Below are positions 45,557 to 53,888 of a stretch of 64,000 bases of DNA, in pieces. Position numbers and translations under genes: made by a program. The first letter of the stretch is position 1, and each line of letters opens with the position of its first letter. The notes under the pieces were generated by a model. It had not been told where the DNA came from, did not search any database, and saw only the letters and a list, made by a program, of their open reading frames with translations. This DNA comes from an uncultured Clostridia bacterium (GTDB lineage Bacteria; Bacillota; Clostridia; UBA1381), in the NCBI GenBank assembly GCA_934486735.1, contig CAKSQL010000011.1, forward strand, positions 13,171 through 77,170. The letters are read 5' to 3'.

Positions 45557-45597
45557 AAAAGCGCCGTACTCACACACCCGTACGGCGCTTTTTTATG
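45557..45597 (+). terminator. Terminator after the sialidase-like gene
   Basis: AAAAGCGCCGTAC and GTACGGCGCTTTTTT with a 10-base loop. Confidence 0.92.
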
Positions 45598-45662
45598 TAA
45601 CTGCAATACAAATTTTAACCTGCTTTTGCCGCCAAACCGCGCATAAAACGCACCCGACAGTG

Positions 45663-47057
45663 TCACTGCCGCAGATATTTTTTGTATACTTTGCTCCTTT
45701 TATACTTTTCGCTTTCCGACATCTTTTTTGTGTCCCTTTTTTCAAAGAAATCCATCGTCAGCCTTTCTGCCTCCGGGGCGAGAGCAACCACCGCGGCGAG
45801 GTTCGGCAATGCCATAAACGCATTCAATGTATCGGAAATTTCCCAAACGGCGCAGGATTCGGCAACACAGCCGAAAAAGCATGCCGAGACGTACAGCACC
45901 CGATAAATCGGAATTTTCCCCTTGCCGAAAGCGTATTCGACGCACCTTTCGCCATAGTAATACCAGGCTATCACCGAGGCGAACGCAAACAGCGCAAGTC
46001 CGACCCCGACAGCCCTGCCGCCTCCGTCAAACGCGCGTGAAAATGCCGTCTGAGCCGCTATATCGCCGCCCAAATTCTCCGTCCACACTCCCGATGAAAT
46101 TATCACCAATGCGGTCACGCTGCACATCACAATCGTGTCGAAAAACACTTCGAACGCGCCGCACATGCCCTGTCTCGACGGGTGGTCGGTGTCCGCCGCC
46201 GCGTGCGCTATCGGTGCGCTGCCGAGTCCTGCTTCATTGGTGAAAAGCCCGCGCGCAACGCCTATCCGAGCCGCGTACATCACTGCCGCGCCCGAGAATC
46301 CGCCGATCGGGGCGGCATCGGAAAATGCGCATCGGAAAATCAGCATGACCGAGTCTAAAAGCTTATCCGAGTTTACCCAAAGCACAGCCGCCGCCGACAC
46401 AAAATAAAATACCGCCATGAACGGAACAAGCAGCTCTGCCGCAGCAAAAATCCGCCTTGCTCCGCCCATAAGCACCATGCCGACCGCCGCCGAAAGCACA
46501 ATTCCCGATATCCACCGCTCTGTCCCGAACGAGCTGTACAAGCCTGCCGCAAGCGAATTTGCCTGAACCGCGTTACCGATTCCGAACGAGCTTGCCGCCG
46601 CGAAAATGCAAAACAAATACGCCGCTCCCCTGCCCCCGAACGCCTTTGGGATATAGTACATCGGTCCGCCCAAAAGTTCACCCGTCTCGCTCCTCTGCCG
46701 ATACCGCACCGCCAATGTGACCTCGGAATATTTAATCACCATGCCGAAAAGCGCCGACACCCACATCCAAAACACCGCGCCGGGCCCTCCGAGCGATATC
46801 GCCACCGCAACGCCTGCGATATTTCCTGTCCCCACCGTTGCCGCAAGAGCCGCCGAGACCGCCGCAAAGGGTGATACTCCCTCTTTTGTGTCCCTCTTTT
46901 TGAAAAATCCTTTTATAACCGACACTATTATAAAAATAAGCTTTCGAAAAATTATGCCGCGCGTTTTAATCGTGAGATATACCCCTGCCGCGAGCATAAA
47001 AATCATCATGGGAATCCCCCACAAAATCCTTTCGTTAAGCAGTCTTATGACTTCCAT
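45663..47057 (-). CDS. Alanine/glycine:cation symporter (AGCS family)
   Basis: 464 residues with about ten transmembrane helices. AALAATVGTGNIAGVAVAISL, GGPMYYIPKAFG and ARGLFTNEAGLGSAPIAHAA are the AGCS signatures. Imports alanine or glycine with Na+ or H+. The C-terminus is a short basic cytoplasmic tail. Monocistronic. Confidence 0.93.
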   Translation of the reverse strand: MEVIRLLNERILWGIPMMIFMLAAGVYLTIKTRGIIFRKLIFIIVSVIKGFFKKRDTKEGVSPFAAVSAALAATVGTGNIAGVAVAISLGGPGAVFWMWVSALFGMVIKYSEVTLAVRYRQRSETGELLGGPMYYIPKAFGGRGAAYLFCIFAAASSFGIGNAVQANSLAAGLYSSFGTERWISGIVLSAAVGMVLMGGARRIFAAAELLVPFMAVFYFVSAAAVLWVNSDKLLDSVMLIFRCAFSDAAPIGGFSGAAVMYAARIGVARGLFTNEAGLGSAPIAHAAADTDHPSRQGMCGAFEVFFDTIVMCSVTALVIISSGVWTENLGGDIAAQTAFSRAFDGGGRAVGVGLALFAFASVIAWYYYGERCVEYAFGKGKIPIYRVLYVSACFFGCVAESCAVWEISDTLNAFMALPNLAAVVALAPEAERLTMDFFEKRDTKKMSESEKYKRSKVYKKYLRQ

Positions 47058-47228
47058 TCCGACCTCCGTTTTGCACCGTTCAAGGCTTAATTTTCAGCAT
47101 TTTTTGCCGCACTGCCCGAGATTTGTTTTGCCGTCCTCCGCCGCCCGAGTTTTTCGACGCCCTCCGCTCGCCGCTCAGGCTTTTTTCCGCCGCCATCTGT
47201 CCCCCTGCCGCGCTTTAAGGCAACGTGA

Positions 47229-47263
47229 AAAACGCACCGTTCTCGCATGGCGTGCCGTTTTTT
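47229..47263 (-). terminator. Possible terminator after the deacetylase gene
   Basis: On the minus strand AACGGCACGCC can pair imperfectly with GGTGCGTT, followed by five T. The rest of 47058-47272 holds no gene. Confidence 0.45.
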
Positions 47264-47272
47264 GTGTCCCTG

Positions 47273-48130
47273 TCACATCTCATTTAATATCTGTTCAACA
47301 CTTCTCGTATCCGTCCTTATGCACCGTTTTAAAAGGAAAAGACACTCGGGGTCATCGGTGATATAATTCATGCCCTCGCCGCAGGAAAGCGTTGCCGAAA
47401 AGCCGATTTCTTTCAGATAATCGCAGGATTCAAGGCTTATGCTCCCAAACGGATATGTAAACACATTCGGGACATATCCCAAATTCTCTCCGCACGCTTT
47501 CTGCATCCTTTCCACGTCCGAAACAAATTCGCTGCGGTAATGCTCGGAGGATTCGCCCTTTATTTTATGTGTCCCCTTTCTCTTTCCGAGCGAATGCATA
47601 TTATACGAATGGTTTTGTATTTCCACCCTGCCCGAGTCGATAACCTCGCGCACATTCTTCCACGACATGTATGCATAATTTGGATTCTCGTCCGGCGAGT
47701 CGGAAAACCTTTGCGTATACTCGCCCACAATCGAAATGACCGCCTTTTGATTATATTTTTCCAAAAGCGGCAGAATATAAGTCTCGTTGTTCAAATGCCC
47801 GTCGTCAAAGGTGAGGACAATCGGCTTTGGCGGCAGCTCCTTTCCGCTCTTGACATAATCAATCACATCGCTCATAAAAACCGCGGTGTAGCCGCTGCTC
47901 TGCAAAAACTTCAAATCCTGCTCAAACGCGTCGGGCGTTATCACATACTTTCCGCTTTTCGATGTGTCCTTCAAAACGCTGTGGTACATGATAATCGGCA
48001 GCGCCAAGCCGTCCTGCACATCGCCTGCCGTCGTCACCGCCTTTTCCACCGACGCAGCCGCCGCAAGCACAGCCAGAACCGCCGCAAACACAAGCACAAG
48101 CGTTTTCATCCGAACAGTTACAAATCTCAC
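47273..48130 (-). CDS. Polysaccharide deacetylase family protein
   Basis: About 285 residues. An N-terminal hydrophobic segment (VLVFAAVLAVLAAA) is a signal peptide or membrane anchor. The NodB-type domain has IIMYHSVL, the metal-binding TFDDGH and EIQNHSYNMHS (His-x3-His), and YPFGS. Probably removes acetyl groups from a cell-wall polysaccharide or peptidoglycan outside the cell. Start uncertain: GTG at 48130 or 48136 follow AAAGGA, and an ATG at 48109 lacks such a site. Confidence 0.88.
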   Translation of the reverse strand: MRFVTVRMKTLVLVFAAVLAVLAAAASVEKAVTTAGDVQDGLALPIIMYHSVLKDTSKSGKYVITPDAFEQDLKFLQSSGYTAVFMSDVIDYVKSGKELPPKPIVLTFDDGHLNNETYILPLLEKYNQKAVISIVGEYTQRFSDSPDENPNYAYMSWKNVREVIDSGRVEIQNHSYNMHSLGKRKGTHKIKGESSEHYRSEFVSDVERMQKACGENLGYVPNVFTYPFGSISLESCDYLKEIGFSATLSCGEGMNYITDDPECLFLLKRCIRTDTRSVEQILNEM

Positions 48131-48256
48131 AATCACTCATTCCTTTCCCCAAAAACGGGCATATTTTCTCTTAAAAAATTAATATTCCGCCGCCCTCTTT
48201 TTAATGCCGATAAGCACGTCCGAATAAAATTTTTTTATTAAATTTTGCCAAAACTA

Positions 48257-48285
48257 TTGACTTTTTCGGAATTTTGTGGTATAAT
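48257..48285 (+). promoter_or_regulatory. Strong sigma-A promoter of the toxin/immunity island
   Basis: TTGACT and TATAAT with a 17-base spacer. The predicted start lies inside the LexA-like box just downstream. The leader to the first gene is about 115 bases. Confidence 0.85.
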
Positions 48286-48286
48286 A

Positions 48287-48300
48287 CGAACATACATTCG
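48287..48300. promoter_or_regulatory. SOS (LexA/DinR) box, one mismatch
   Basis: CGAACATACATTCG matches the Bacillus-type SOS consensus CGAACRNRYGTTCG at 13 of 14 positions. It starts two bases after the -10 box, where bound LexA would block transcription. Confidence 0.6.
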
Positions 48301-48405
48301 AATGATACTTTTTCCGGCCGGAACAGAGGACAAGACAAAGCGTGCGGATGGATTTTTGCACATTGTCAAGACTCATGGAATAACACCTACGTAAGGAGGA
48401 CGGAC

Positions 48406-48918
48406 GTGAATTATCTTAAACAAATCAACGGATTTTGGATTTGGCGCAAGCTGAATACTTTGACCCACTCGCAGATGGACTTGTACTTTGCCCTTTTGGA
48501 TTGTGCAAACACAGCGGCGTGGCGGGAGGACTTTACAGTGCCAAACTCCACTTTGATGAATTTGTGCCAGCTGCAGAAAACACAGTTTTTCGTAGACCGT
48601 AACCGGCTTATCCAGCTTGAGCTTATCAAGTACACTCCGGGCAAGCGCGGAAAGGCGGGATCGTACTCTATTATTCCGCTATATGGGACTAATCTCGGGA
48701 CTAATCTCGGGACTAATCCCGGGACTAATTCCGATACCAATCCCGGGAACATATATAAAAATAAAAATATAAATATAAATAAAAATTTAAAATATTTCCA
48801 ACAGTTCTCGATTTACTCGGATAACTACGACCACGAAAAGCTCGAAAAGCTGACGCACCAACGGTACGATGATGACTTTGAGCCGTTTCAAGACAACCCG
48901 ACACTTCAGGACGAATGA
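48406..48918 (+). CDS. Prophage replication-type winged-helix protein (DnaD-like N-terminus)
   Basis: 170 residues with a GTG start preceded by AAGGAGG. Residues 1-95 (MNYLKQINGFWIWRKLNTLT through SLMNLCQLQKTQ-like helices to LIKYTPGKRGKAGSYSIIP) match the N-terminal winged helix of phage replication proteins related to DnaD. A repeated linker (GTNLGTNLGTNPGTNSDTNP, from 12-base DNA repeats) follows, and no DnaD C-terminal domain is found. First gene after the SOS-boxed promoter. It is probably a remnant of a prophage replication module, perhaps still DNA-binding. Confidence 0.72.
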   Translation: MNYLKQINGFWIWRKLNTLTHSQMDLYFALLDCANTAAWREDFTVPNSTLMNLCQLQKTQFFVDRNRLIQLELIKYTPGKRGKAGSYSIIPLYGTNLGTNLGTNPGTNSDTNPGNIYKNKNININKNLKYFQQFSIYSDNYDHEKLEKLTHQRYDDDFEPFQDNPTLQDE

Positions 48919-48932
48919 AAAGGAGATCACCG

Positions 48933-49289
48933 ATGAGAGATTATCAGCCAAAGAAAAACAACCCTTACAAACTGCCGCAGAACCTCTACAACGAGGTTAA
49001 ATACCTGATTAAGGACTACGACAGGCTATGCAGCGAATACGAGGAGCTTACCTGCCTTGGTGAAGAAGAGAGAAACTGGGCAAAGCTCTGTACAGTCGCA
49101 TCCAAGCTCGCCGCAGTCAGAACCGCGGTCAGTGCACTGCCGCCGGAATTTTGCGGCGGGATTTTGAACAACATCGCCAACGAGCACAAGCCGGGCGGCT
49201 ACTTCCCTCCGAATGCCGATTTCAGGACATATCAAAGCTACAAGCAGAAGCTTATTTATCTTGTGGCAAAGAATATGAACTACGTATAA
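48933..49289 (+). CDS. Prophage-type hypothetical protein (possible late regulator)
   Basis: 118 residues, ATG with GGAG upstream. The pattern NPYKLPQNLYNEVKYLIKDY, an ALPPEFCGGILNNI segment and the C-terminal TYQSYKQKLIYLVAKNMN is shared with small proteins seen at the end of clostridial prophage early regions and thought to be RNA polymerase-type regulators. Function not proven. It follows the DnaD-like gene by 14 bp. Confidence 0.6.
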   Translation: MRDYQPKKNNPYKLPQNLYNEVKYLIKDYDRLCSEYEELTCLGEEERNWAKLCTVASKLAAVRTAVSALPPEFCGGILNNIANEHKPGGYFPPNADFRTYQSYKQKLIYLVAKNMNYV

Positions 49290-49424
49290 TCGCACCTGCC
49301 GCCGTTTTAATGACGGCTCGGACAGCCATCCGAATCTGCCTGTAAAGGCATAAATTCGGGATATTTCGGCTGCATGGCGCATAACGGTGCTGTCCCCCCG
49401 TGCGCAGGCTCGTGGCGGATTGGC

Positions 49425-49592
49425 ATGTGAGTGCAAAAAGGAGGGATACGGCTATGTGACAAAAAACGTAACACGAGGGTTTTTGAGTATGTGACAATTA
49501 AATCATACCGGGAGGATTGGAGTATACGACATTAAGCCGCCGCAGGAAGAATGTGACAAACAAACCGCAGCGGCAGAAATGGAGTATGCGAC
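49425..49592 (+). repeat. Periodic ATGTGAC array (iteron-like or start-stop mini-ORFs)
   Basis: TATGTGAC or a close variant occurs at 49453, 49488, 49523, 49550 and 49585, spaced 35, 35, 27 and 35 bases, with a further ATGTGAG at 49425. Most copies are preceded by a Shine-Dalgarno-like GGAGG/GGAAG, and three read ATG-TGA, a start directly followed by a stop. It could be an iteron array or a set of minimal reading frames. Longer frames in this stretch look non-coding. 49290-49424 holds nothing I recognise. Confidence 0.5.
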
Positions 49593-49686
49593 ATAAAAAG
49601 CCCCGGGCAAAAGGGGAAATTTTCACCCCGACACATCTTCTCCAAAAAAGGAGAACACTATTTTTTGCAAGGTCGAAGCAAAAAAA

Positions 49687-49727
49687 ACACATTACCAAGC
49701 TGTTGGCGCAGCCGGGTAACGTGTCTT
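49687..49727 (+). terminator. Hairpin upstream of the DUF4417 gene
   Basis: ACACATTACC pairs with GGTAACGTGT (one wobble) 18 bases apart, followed by CTTT. A weak terminator or attenuator ahead of the toxin operon. Confidence 0.35.
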
Positions 49728-49832
49728 TCACGGGTATGCTAGATAACACACACATATATTTTAGCACACCTGTAAATTAAAATCAAGCCATTTGGCTAAA
49801 AAATTTTAATCAACAGGAGGTTTTTGTCTAAA

Positions 49833-50495
49833 ATGACAACCGAAAAATTTAATAATTACGACGTGTTCCGCTCGTTTTTGGTAAAAAATGCCGAATATGA
49901 CGGATTCTTTGAGCTGCCGAGAATCGGGACAAGCTCTCTTATCCCCGATGAGCTTGCGACCTTTTCAAAGGCTGCGGCGAAAAACCGACACGATTTTGAC
50001 AGCTGGGTCATGTTCTATGAGCATGACGTGAAGTTTGAACGCTTGTGGAACAATCCGAGGCAGTATCTGAATCGGCTGAAGAAGTTTAAGGGGGTGATTT
50101 CGCCCGACTTCAGCCTTTATCGGAATATGCCCCTTGCGATGCAGCTGTGGAATACGTACCGTGGCAGGGCATTGGCTCACTGGATGCAGGAAAACGGGAT
50201 TGAGGTTATACCCAACGTCCGGTTCGGCGATGAGCGTACATATGCTTTTTGCTTTGACGGAATCGAGAAGAATAAAACCGTCGCGGTCGGAACACATGGC
50301 TGTATCAAGCGCAAAGAGGATAGGGCGGTCTTCAAGGCAGGGCTTGCGCAGACGGTGCAAAGGCTTTCGCCGAAAAATATCATTGTCTACGGCGCTGCGC
50401 CCGATGATATTTTCGGGACATGCATAGAATCCGGAATCAATGTTATACCTTTTGAAAGCGAGATTTCAAAAGCCAAAAGGCAGGTGACTGTCTGA
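49833..50495 (+). CDS. DUF4417 protein, first gene of the toxin operon
   Basis: 220 residues. Motifs KFERLWNNPRQYLNRLKKFK, GVISPDFSLYRNMPLAMQLW and NVRFGDERTYAFCFDG with GTHGC and IIVYGAAPDDIF identify DUF4417, a family found in phages and plasmids of Bacillota with unknown activity. AGGAGG precedes the ATG by 12 bases; a TTG at 49824 is possible. Its TGA overlaps the toxin ATG by one base, so translation is coupled. Truncated copies of its last ~59 codons stand before the second and third toxin genes (52662 and 57826). Its constant link to the toxin suggests a helper, carrier or regulator role, by inference. Confidence 0.82.
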   Translation: MTTEKFNNYDVFRSFLVKNAEYDGFFELPRIGTSSLIPDELATFSKAAAKNRHDFDSWVMFYEHDVKFERLWNNPRQYLNRLKKFKGVISPDFSLYRNMPLAMQLWNTYRGRALAHWMQENGIEVIPNVRFGDERTYAFCFDGIEKNKTVAVGTHGCIKRKEDRAVFKAGLAQTVQRLSPKNIIVYGAAPDDIFGTCIESGINVIPFESEISKAKRQVTV

Positions 50496-51163
50496 TGGGA
50501 GCAGGAACAGCAGGTGATTTCGGTAATACTAAAGGCAGCCGGGACAATATCAAAGCAGCCCTGAAGACACTGGGCACTATCATTGATGTTGCGGATACTA
50601 TCAACGATTTGCGGTCGCTGCCGGAGGATATAAAGGAGAAAGACTGGGTTTCGGTCGGACTTGATACGCTCGGGATTATGCCCCTTGTCGGCAAGATCGT
50701 GGATAGCGCAAAGATAGCGGATCACACCGTCAACGCAATAAAGGCGACGAATAAGGCTGCTAATAAAGCAGCTGATATCGAAAAACTGAGTAAGGAAGCT
50801 AGCACAATCGCTAAACGTTCGCCGATTAGGATTCCCAAAAAAGCTCAGACGCAGGTTCAAGTAAAAGATGGATATTCTCAAATCAGATACAAGTGGGAAT
50901 CAGGGAAATATAAATATATGAGCAGATGGCACACCCGTACGCCCAATGCACCTAAAAATCAAGGAACGTCCTGGGTTGTGGAACGAAAACTCCCAGGGGT
51001 TGGCTATGGCAAAAATGCAGGAAAACCTAAAAAAGAAATTTTAGTCGGAAAAAACAAATGGATATCTAGAGACAAATGGATGAAAGCAATAGATGCACGA
51101 CACAATGGAACTGCAACAAAAAAACAAAAGGAGTGGTTAGACAATGGACATTGGAAAGACTGA
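50495..51163 (+). CDS. Polymorphic-type toxin, copy 1
   Basis: 222 residues. Residues 1-~105 form an alanine-rich pre-toxin segment (MGAGTAGDFGNTKGSRDNIK, then a glycine-rich VGLDTLGIMPLVGKI helix), shared at the first 14 residues with the broken toxin at 58002. Residues ~125-222 are the probable toxin domain: YKWESGKYKYMSRWHTRTPN, WVVERKLPGVGYGK, GKNKWIS and TKKQKEWLDNGHW. Similar tails occur in Bacillota polymorphic toxins; conserved His, Arg, Lys and Trp suggest a nuclease, but I do not assign a family. No signal peptide. It overlaps the immunity gene by 20 bp. Confidence 0.72.
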   Translation: MGAGTAGDFGNTKGSRDNIKAALKTLGTIIDVADTINDLRSLPEDIKEKDWVSVGLDTLGIMPLVGKIVDSAKIADHTVNAIKATNKAANKAADIEKLSKEASTIAKRSPIRIPKKAQTQVQVKDGYSQIRYKWESGKYKYMSRWHTRTPNAPKNQGTSWVVERKLPGVGYGKNAGKPKKEILVGKNKWISRDKWMKAIDARHNGTATKKQKEWLDNGHWKD

Positions 51164-51521
51164 TAATTACACATTTTTCGAGGGATATGAAGATGAACCC
51201 GAAATCGAATTATCCTCAAACAACCAAGACATGGAGACTTTGCACATTTGGGATGGATTCTTTTGGGATTTGTTTGGCGATCCATCTCTCGACGGCAAAG
51301 GGTGGAACGGCTTTACACGTGACTACAATCAATTCGAGGGAGCGTTCGGCGACGACAGTGAGGCTGTGATATCGGACATCGACGAATATATTAACGACTT
51401 AAAAATCTATGAAAACCGGGAATTTAAATTTTCAAATACAAGAGATGTGTACAACCTGCTTTTGTCGTGGCTGAACAAGGCAAAAGCCACCGGCAGCACC
51501 GTTACAGTTACGGTTTTTTAA
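51144..51521 (+). CDS. Cognate immunity protein, copy 1
   Basis: 125 residues, acidic (many Asp/Glu), as expected to bind a basic toxin. It starts inside the last 20 bases of the toxin gene. The body MDIGKTDNYTFFEGYEDEPE is followed by LHIWDGFF, SLDGKGWNGFTRD, GAFGDDSEAVISDIDEY and a common end TGSTVTVTVF. Copies at 53487 and 55109 differ mostly around WDLFGD (residues 38-55) and EFKFSN. Position and pairing argue for immunity; the family is not one I can name. Confidence 0.7.
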   Translation: MDIGKTDNYTFFEGYEDEPEIELSSNNQDMETLHIWDGFFWDLFGDPSLDGKGWNGFTRDYNQFEGAFGDDSEAVISDIDEYINDLKIYENREFKFSNTRDVYNLLLSWLNKAKATGSTVTVTVF

Positions 51522-51539
51522 CTAAAAGGAGTGTCTAAT

Positions 51540-52082
51540 ATGGTCTATATGACTTTAACAAAAGAAATGGAAGACATGCTCAAAAGCATTATAAATTCTA
51601 CTTTTATTTCGTATGAGTGCGGCAAAACGTTTGATGTTGTATATGGAATGTTAAGAATCAACACCGATAAAACTTCAGTCGAACTTACAAACTTTGATAA
51701 AGTGGTTCCTTTCATCAAAGGCGAGGAAGAAGTTGCAGGTTTTGAGTGTCAAATCGCAGACAAAAATACTAAATTTACCTCATTAACAACCAGACCCGCC
51801 GCAGAGTATGAAGTCGGCGGTCTGATTAAAGAAATTGAGATTGTGAACGATTTCATCTATGTGAACGATGGCAAATATGAAATCTCTTTCGACCAGGCTA
51901 TTATTATAAAAACCGAGACAAAGACTATTATGTTCTCACGTGACGCATGGTTTTCAGAGGATATCGTAATTTATGAGCATGACGATTATGACTCTGTATA
52001 TCCCGTTTCCGATGAAAGGGAATTATTTGAAAATGAGGACATGAACAAAGTCAAAGTAACACGTACCAGGCGAAAGCTGTAA
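51540..52082 (+). CDS. 180-residue duplicated family, copy A
   Basis: 180 residues. Begins MVYMTLTKEMEDMLKSIINS and ends KVKVTRTRRKL with a beta-rich middle (LIKEIEIVNDFIYVNDGKYE, then FDQAIIIKTETKTIMFSRDA). The ends are almost invariant among the five copies, while residues ~27-45 and ~80-95 vary strongly. AAGGAG lies eight bases before the ATG, and an in-frame GTG at 51531 overlaps that site. No known domain was recognised; position just after the toxin/immunity pair suggests an immunity family or accessory factor. Copies at 53889, 54498, 55505 and 56114. Confidence 0.65.
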   Translation: MVYMTLTKEMEDMLKSIINSTFISYECGKTFDVVYGMLRINTDKTSVELTNFDKVVPFIKGEEEVAGFECQIADKNTKFTSLTTRPAAEYEVGGLIKEIEIVNDFIYVNDGKYEISFDQAIIIKTETKTIMFSRDAWFSEDIVIYEHDDYDSVYPVSDERELFENEDMNKVKVTRTRRKL

Positions 52083-52096
52083 TACAAGTTGTCAAA

Positions 52097-52125
52097 GGGG
52101 CGCGCGGATATCCTCCGTCCGCCCC
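52097..52125 (+). repeat. Intergenic hairpin repeated after family members
   Basis: GGGGCGCGCGG ... CCGTCCGCCCC folds into a GC-rich hairpin, followed by GGGCATGCAAAGGAGTGTC and the next ribosome binding site. The same hairpin stands at 54446-54474, 55055-55083, 56062-56090 and, truncated, at 56675-56696. It may be an attenuator or processing site spread by duplication. Confidence 0.6.
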
Positions 52126-52148
52126 GGGCATGCAAAGGAGTGTCTAAT

Positions 52149-52202
52149 ATGGTCTATATGACTTTAACAAAGGAAATGGAAGATATGCTTAAAACCAATT
52201 GA
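52149..52202 (+). pseudogene. 5' relic of the 180-residue family, copy B
   Basis: Ribosome binding site, start codon and the first 15 codons (MVYMTLTKEMEDMLK) are intact, then TN and a stop. The break joins directly to the immunity-like gene at 52218, showing that a downstream cassette was exchanged at this point. Confidence 0.85.
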
Positions 52203-52217
52203 TTGGAAAGATTAATA

Positions 52218-52532
52218 ATGTTTTATTTAAATGAAAATGAAAAGAAAATAATCGGAAAATTTATTGAATCTTCCGATACAAATGAAGGAAAACGTATGCT
52301 CTTAAATTGGGCAGACGGGAGCCAAATCCATGGAATATATGATTCATTTATAGAGGACGAAAACGATTATGATTTGGACGAAGATGGATATGAGGAATTT
52401 TGGTCATTTGTCTTTGAGGTAATTGACGCAAAAGGCAATCCTCCGGTATATATCACAGAAGATAATTATTTTTTGATAAATTACCACAACTTTCCCGATG
52501 AAATACTTGTCGATGGCATAAAAATTAATTAA
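52218..52532 (+). CDS. Immunity-like acidic protein, type 2, copy 1
   Basis: 104 residues, strongly acidic. MFYLNENEKKIIGKFIESSD is followed by NEGKRMLLNWADG and a conserved end VYITEDNYFLINYHNFPDEI ... DGIKIN. A second copy stands at 57386 with the same end but a different middle. Only a weak GGAAAG site precedes the ATG. Size, charge and context suggest an immunity protein for a toxin not in this window. It is followed by a multi-hairpin repeat, as is the second copy. Confidence 0.62.
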   Translation: MFYLNENEKKIIGKFIESSDTNEGKRMLLNWADGSQIHGIYDSFIEDENDYDLDEDGYEEFWSFVFEVIDAKGNPPVYITEDNYFLINYHNFPDEILVDGIKIN

Positions 52533-52550
52533 ACAGACTGGGACAAAAAA

Positions 52551-52653
52551 ACTCCACCCGTCATTTCCTTTAGGAAACGCCACCCTCCTCGGCGAGGAGG
52601 GCATACGGCGCCCTCTCCGAGGGAGCTGTCGGCGCATGCCGACTGAGGGAGTA
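52551..52653. repeat. Dispersed multi-hairpin repeat, one unit (R3)
   Basis: One unit from CTCCACCCG to TGAGGGAGTAA (see 7597). It lies exactly between an immunity-like gene and a truncated DUF4417 copy, the same order as R5 at 57715. Confidence 0.8.
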
Positions 52654-52661
52654 ATAGGGTT

Positions 52662-52838
52662 GATAGGGCGGTCTTTAAGGCGGGGCTTGCACAGACGGTG
52701 CAAAGGCTTTCGCCGAAAAATATAATCGTCTACGGTCCTGCACCCGATGATATTTTCGGGACATGCATAGAATCCGGAATCAATGTTATACCTTTTGAAA
52801 GCGAGATTTCAAAAGCCAAAAGGCAGGTGACTGTCTGA
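52662..52838 (+). pseudogene. DUF4417 3' fragment, copy 2
   Basis: 59 codons beginning DRAVFKAGLAQTVQRLSPKN, open to the TGA that overlaps the second toxin start, but with no start region. The third copy (57826) starts at the same codon, so both arose by the same or a shared recombination joint beside the hairpin repeat. Confidence 0.82.
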
Positions 52839-53506
52839 TGGGAGCAGGAACAGCAGGTGATTTCGGTAATACTAAAGGCAGCCGGGACAATATCAAAGCA
52901 GCCCTGAAGACACTGGGCACTATCATTGATGTTGCGGATACTATCAACGATTTGCGGTCGTTGCCGGAGGATATAAAGGAGAAAGACTGGGTTTCGGTCG
53001 GACTTGATACACTCGGGATTATGCCCCTTGTCGGCAAGATCGTGGATAGCGCAAAGATAGCGGATAATGCCGTCAATGCAATAAAGGCGACGAATAAGGC
53101 TGCTAATAAAGCAGCTGATATTGAAAAACTGAGCAAGGAAGCTAGCACAATTGCTAAACGTTCGCCGATTAGAATTCCAAAAAAGGCTCAGACTCAGGTT
53201 CAAGTAAAAGATGGATATTCCCAAATCAAATACAAGTGGGAATCAGGGAAATATAAATATATGAGCAGATGGCACACCCGTATGCCCAATGCACCTAAAA
53301 ATCAAGGAACGTCCTGGGTTGTGGAACGACGACTCCCCGGGGTTGGCTATGGCAAAAATGCCGGAAAACCTAAAGAGGAAATTTTGGTCGGAAAAAACAA
53401 ATGGATCTCAAGCACTGAATGGGGCAACGCAATAAAAGCACGAAGAAATGGAACAGCAACAAAAAAACAAAAGGAGTGGTTAGACAATGGACATTGGAAA
53501 GACTGA
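52838..53506 (+). CDS. Polymorphic-type toxin, copy 2
   Basis: 222 residues, nearly identical to copy 1 over the first ~190 residues; differences cluster near the end (STEWGNAIKARRNG against RDKWMKAIDARHNG). It keeps GGCAGGTGA as a ribosome binding site even though the DUF4417 gene before it is truncated. It overlaps its immunity gene by 20 bp. See copy 1 for domains. Confidence 0.72.
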   Translation: MGAGTAGDFGNTKGSRDNIKAALKTLGTIIDVADTINDLRSLPEDIKEKDWVSVGLDTLGIMPLVGKIVDSAKIADNAVNAIKATNKAANKAADIEKLSKEASTIAKRSPIRIPKKAQTQVQVKDGYSQIKYKWESGKYKYMSRWHTRMPNAPKNQGTSWVVERRLPGVGYGKNAGKPKEEILVGKNKWISSTEWGNAIKARRNGTATKKQKEWLDNGHWKD

Positions 53507-53864
53507 TAATTACACATTTTACGAAGGGTTCGAGGGAGAAACCGAAATCGAATTATCCTCAAACAACCAAAACATGGAGACTTTGCATATCTGGGATGGT
53601 TTTTTTCTTGATTTGTTCGGCGAGCCGTCTCTCGACGGCAAAGGGTGGAACGGCTTTACACGTGACCGCAATCAATTCGAGGGAGCATTCGGCGACGACT
53701 GCGAGGCTGTGATATCGGATATCGATGAATATATTGACGATTTAAAAATCTATGAAAATCGGAAATTCGACTACAAAGAAACAAGAGATGTGTACAACCT
53801 GCTTTTGTCGTGGCTGAACAAAGCGAAAGCCACCGGCAGCACCGTTACAGTTACGGTTTTTTAA
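53487..53864 (+). CDS. Cognate immunity protein, copy 2
   Basis: 125 residues. Compared with copy 1 it changes residues in the first 25 (EGFEGETEIE) and around 40-58 (LDLFGEPS, TRDRNQFEG), and EFKFSN becomes KFDYKE. The variable positions parallel the changed positions of toxin copy 2, which suggests matched pairs. Overlaps the toxin by 20 bp and is followed, 24 bp later, by copy C of the 180-residue family. Confidence 0.7.
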   Translation: MDIGKTDNYTFYEGFEGETEIELSSNNQNMETLHIWDGFFLDLFGEPSLDGKGWNGFTRDRNQFEGAFGDDCEAVISDIDEYIDDLKIYENRKFDYKETRDVYNLLLSWLNKAKATGSTVTVTVF

Positions 53865-53888
53865 ACTACATGCAAAGGAGTGTCAAAT

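Noticed and set aside
49498..49780. Overlapping frames on both strands (87-89 codons)
   Set aside because: No homology, poor composition, and they coincide with the periodic array; a coding origin for part of the array cannot be fully excluded.
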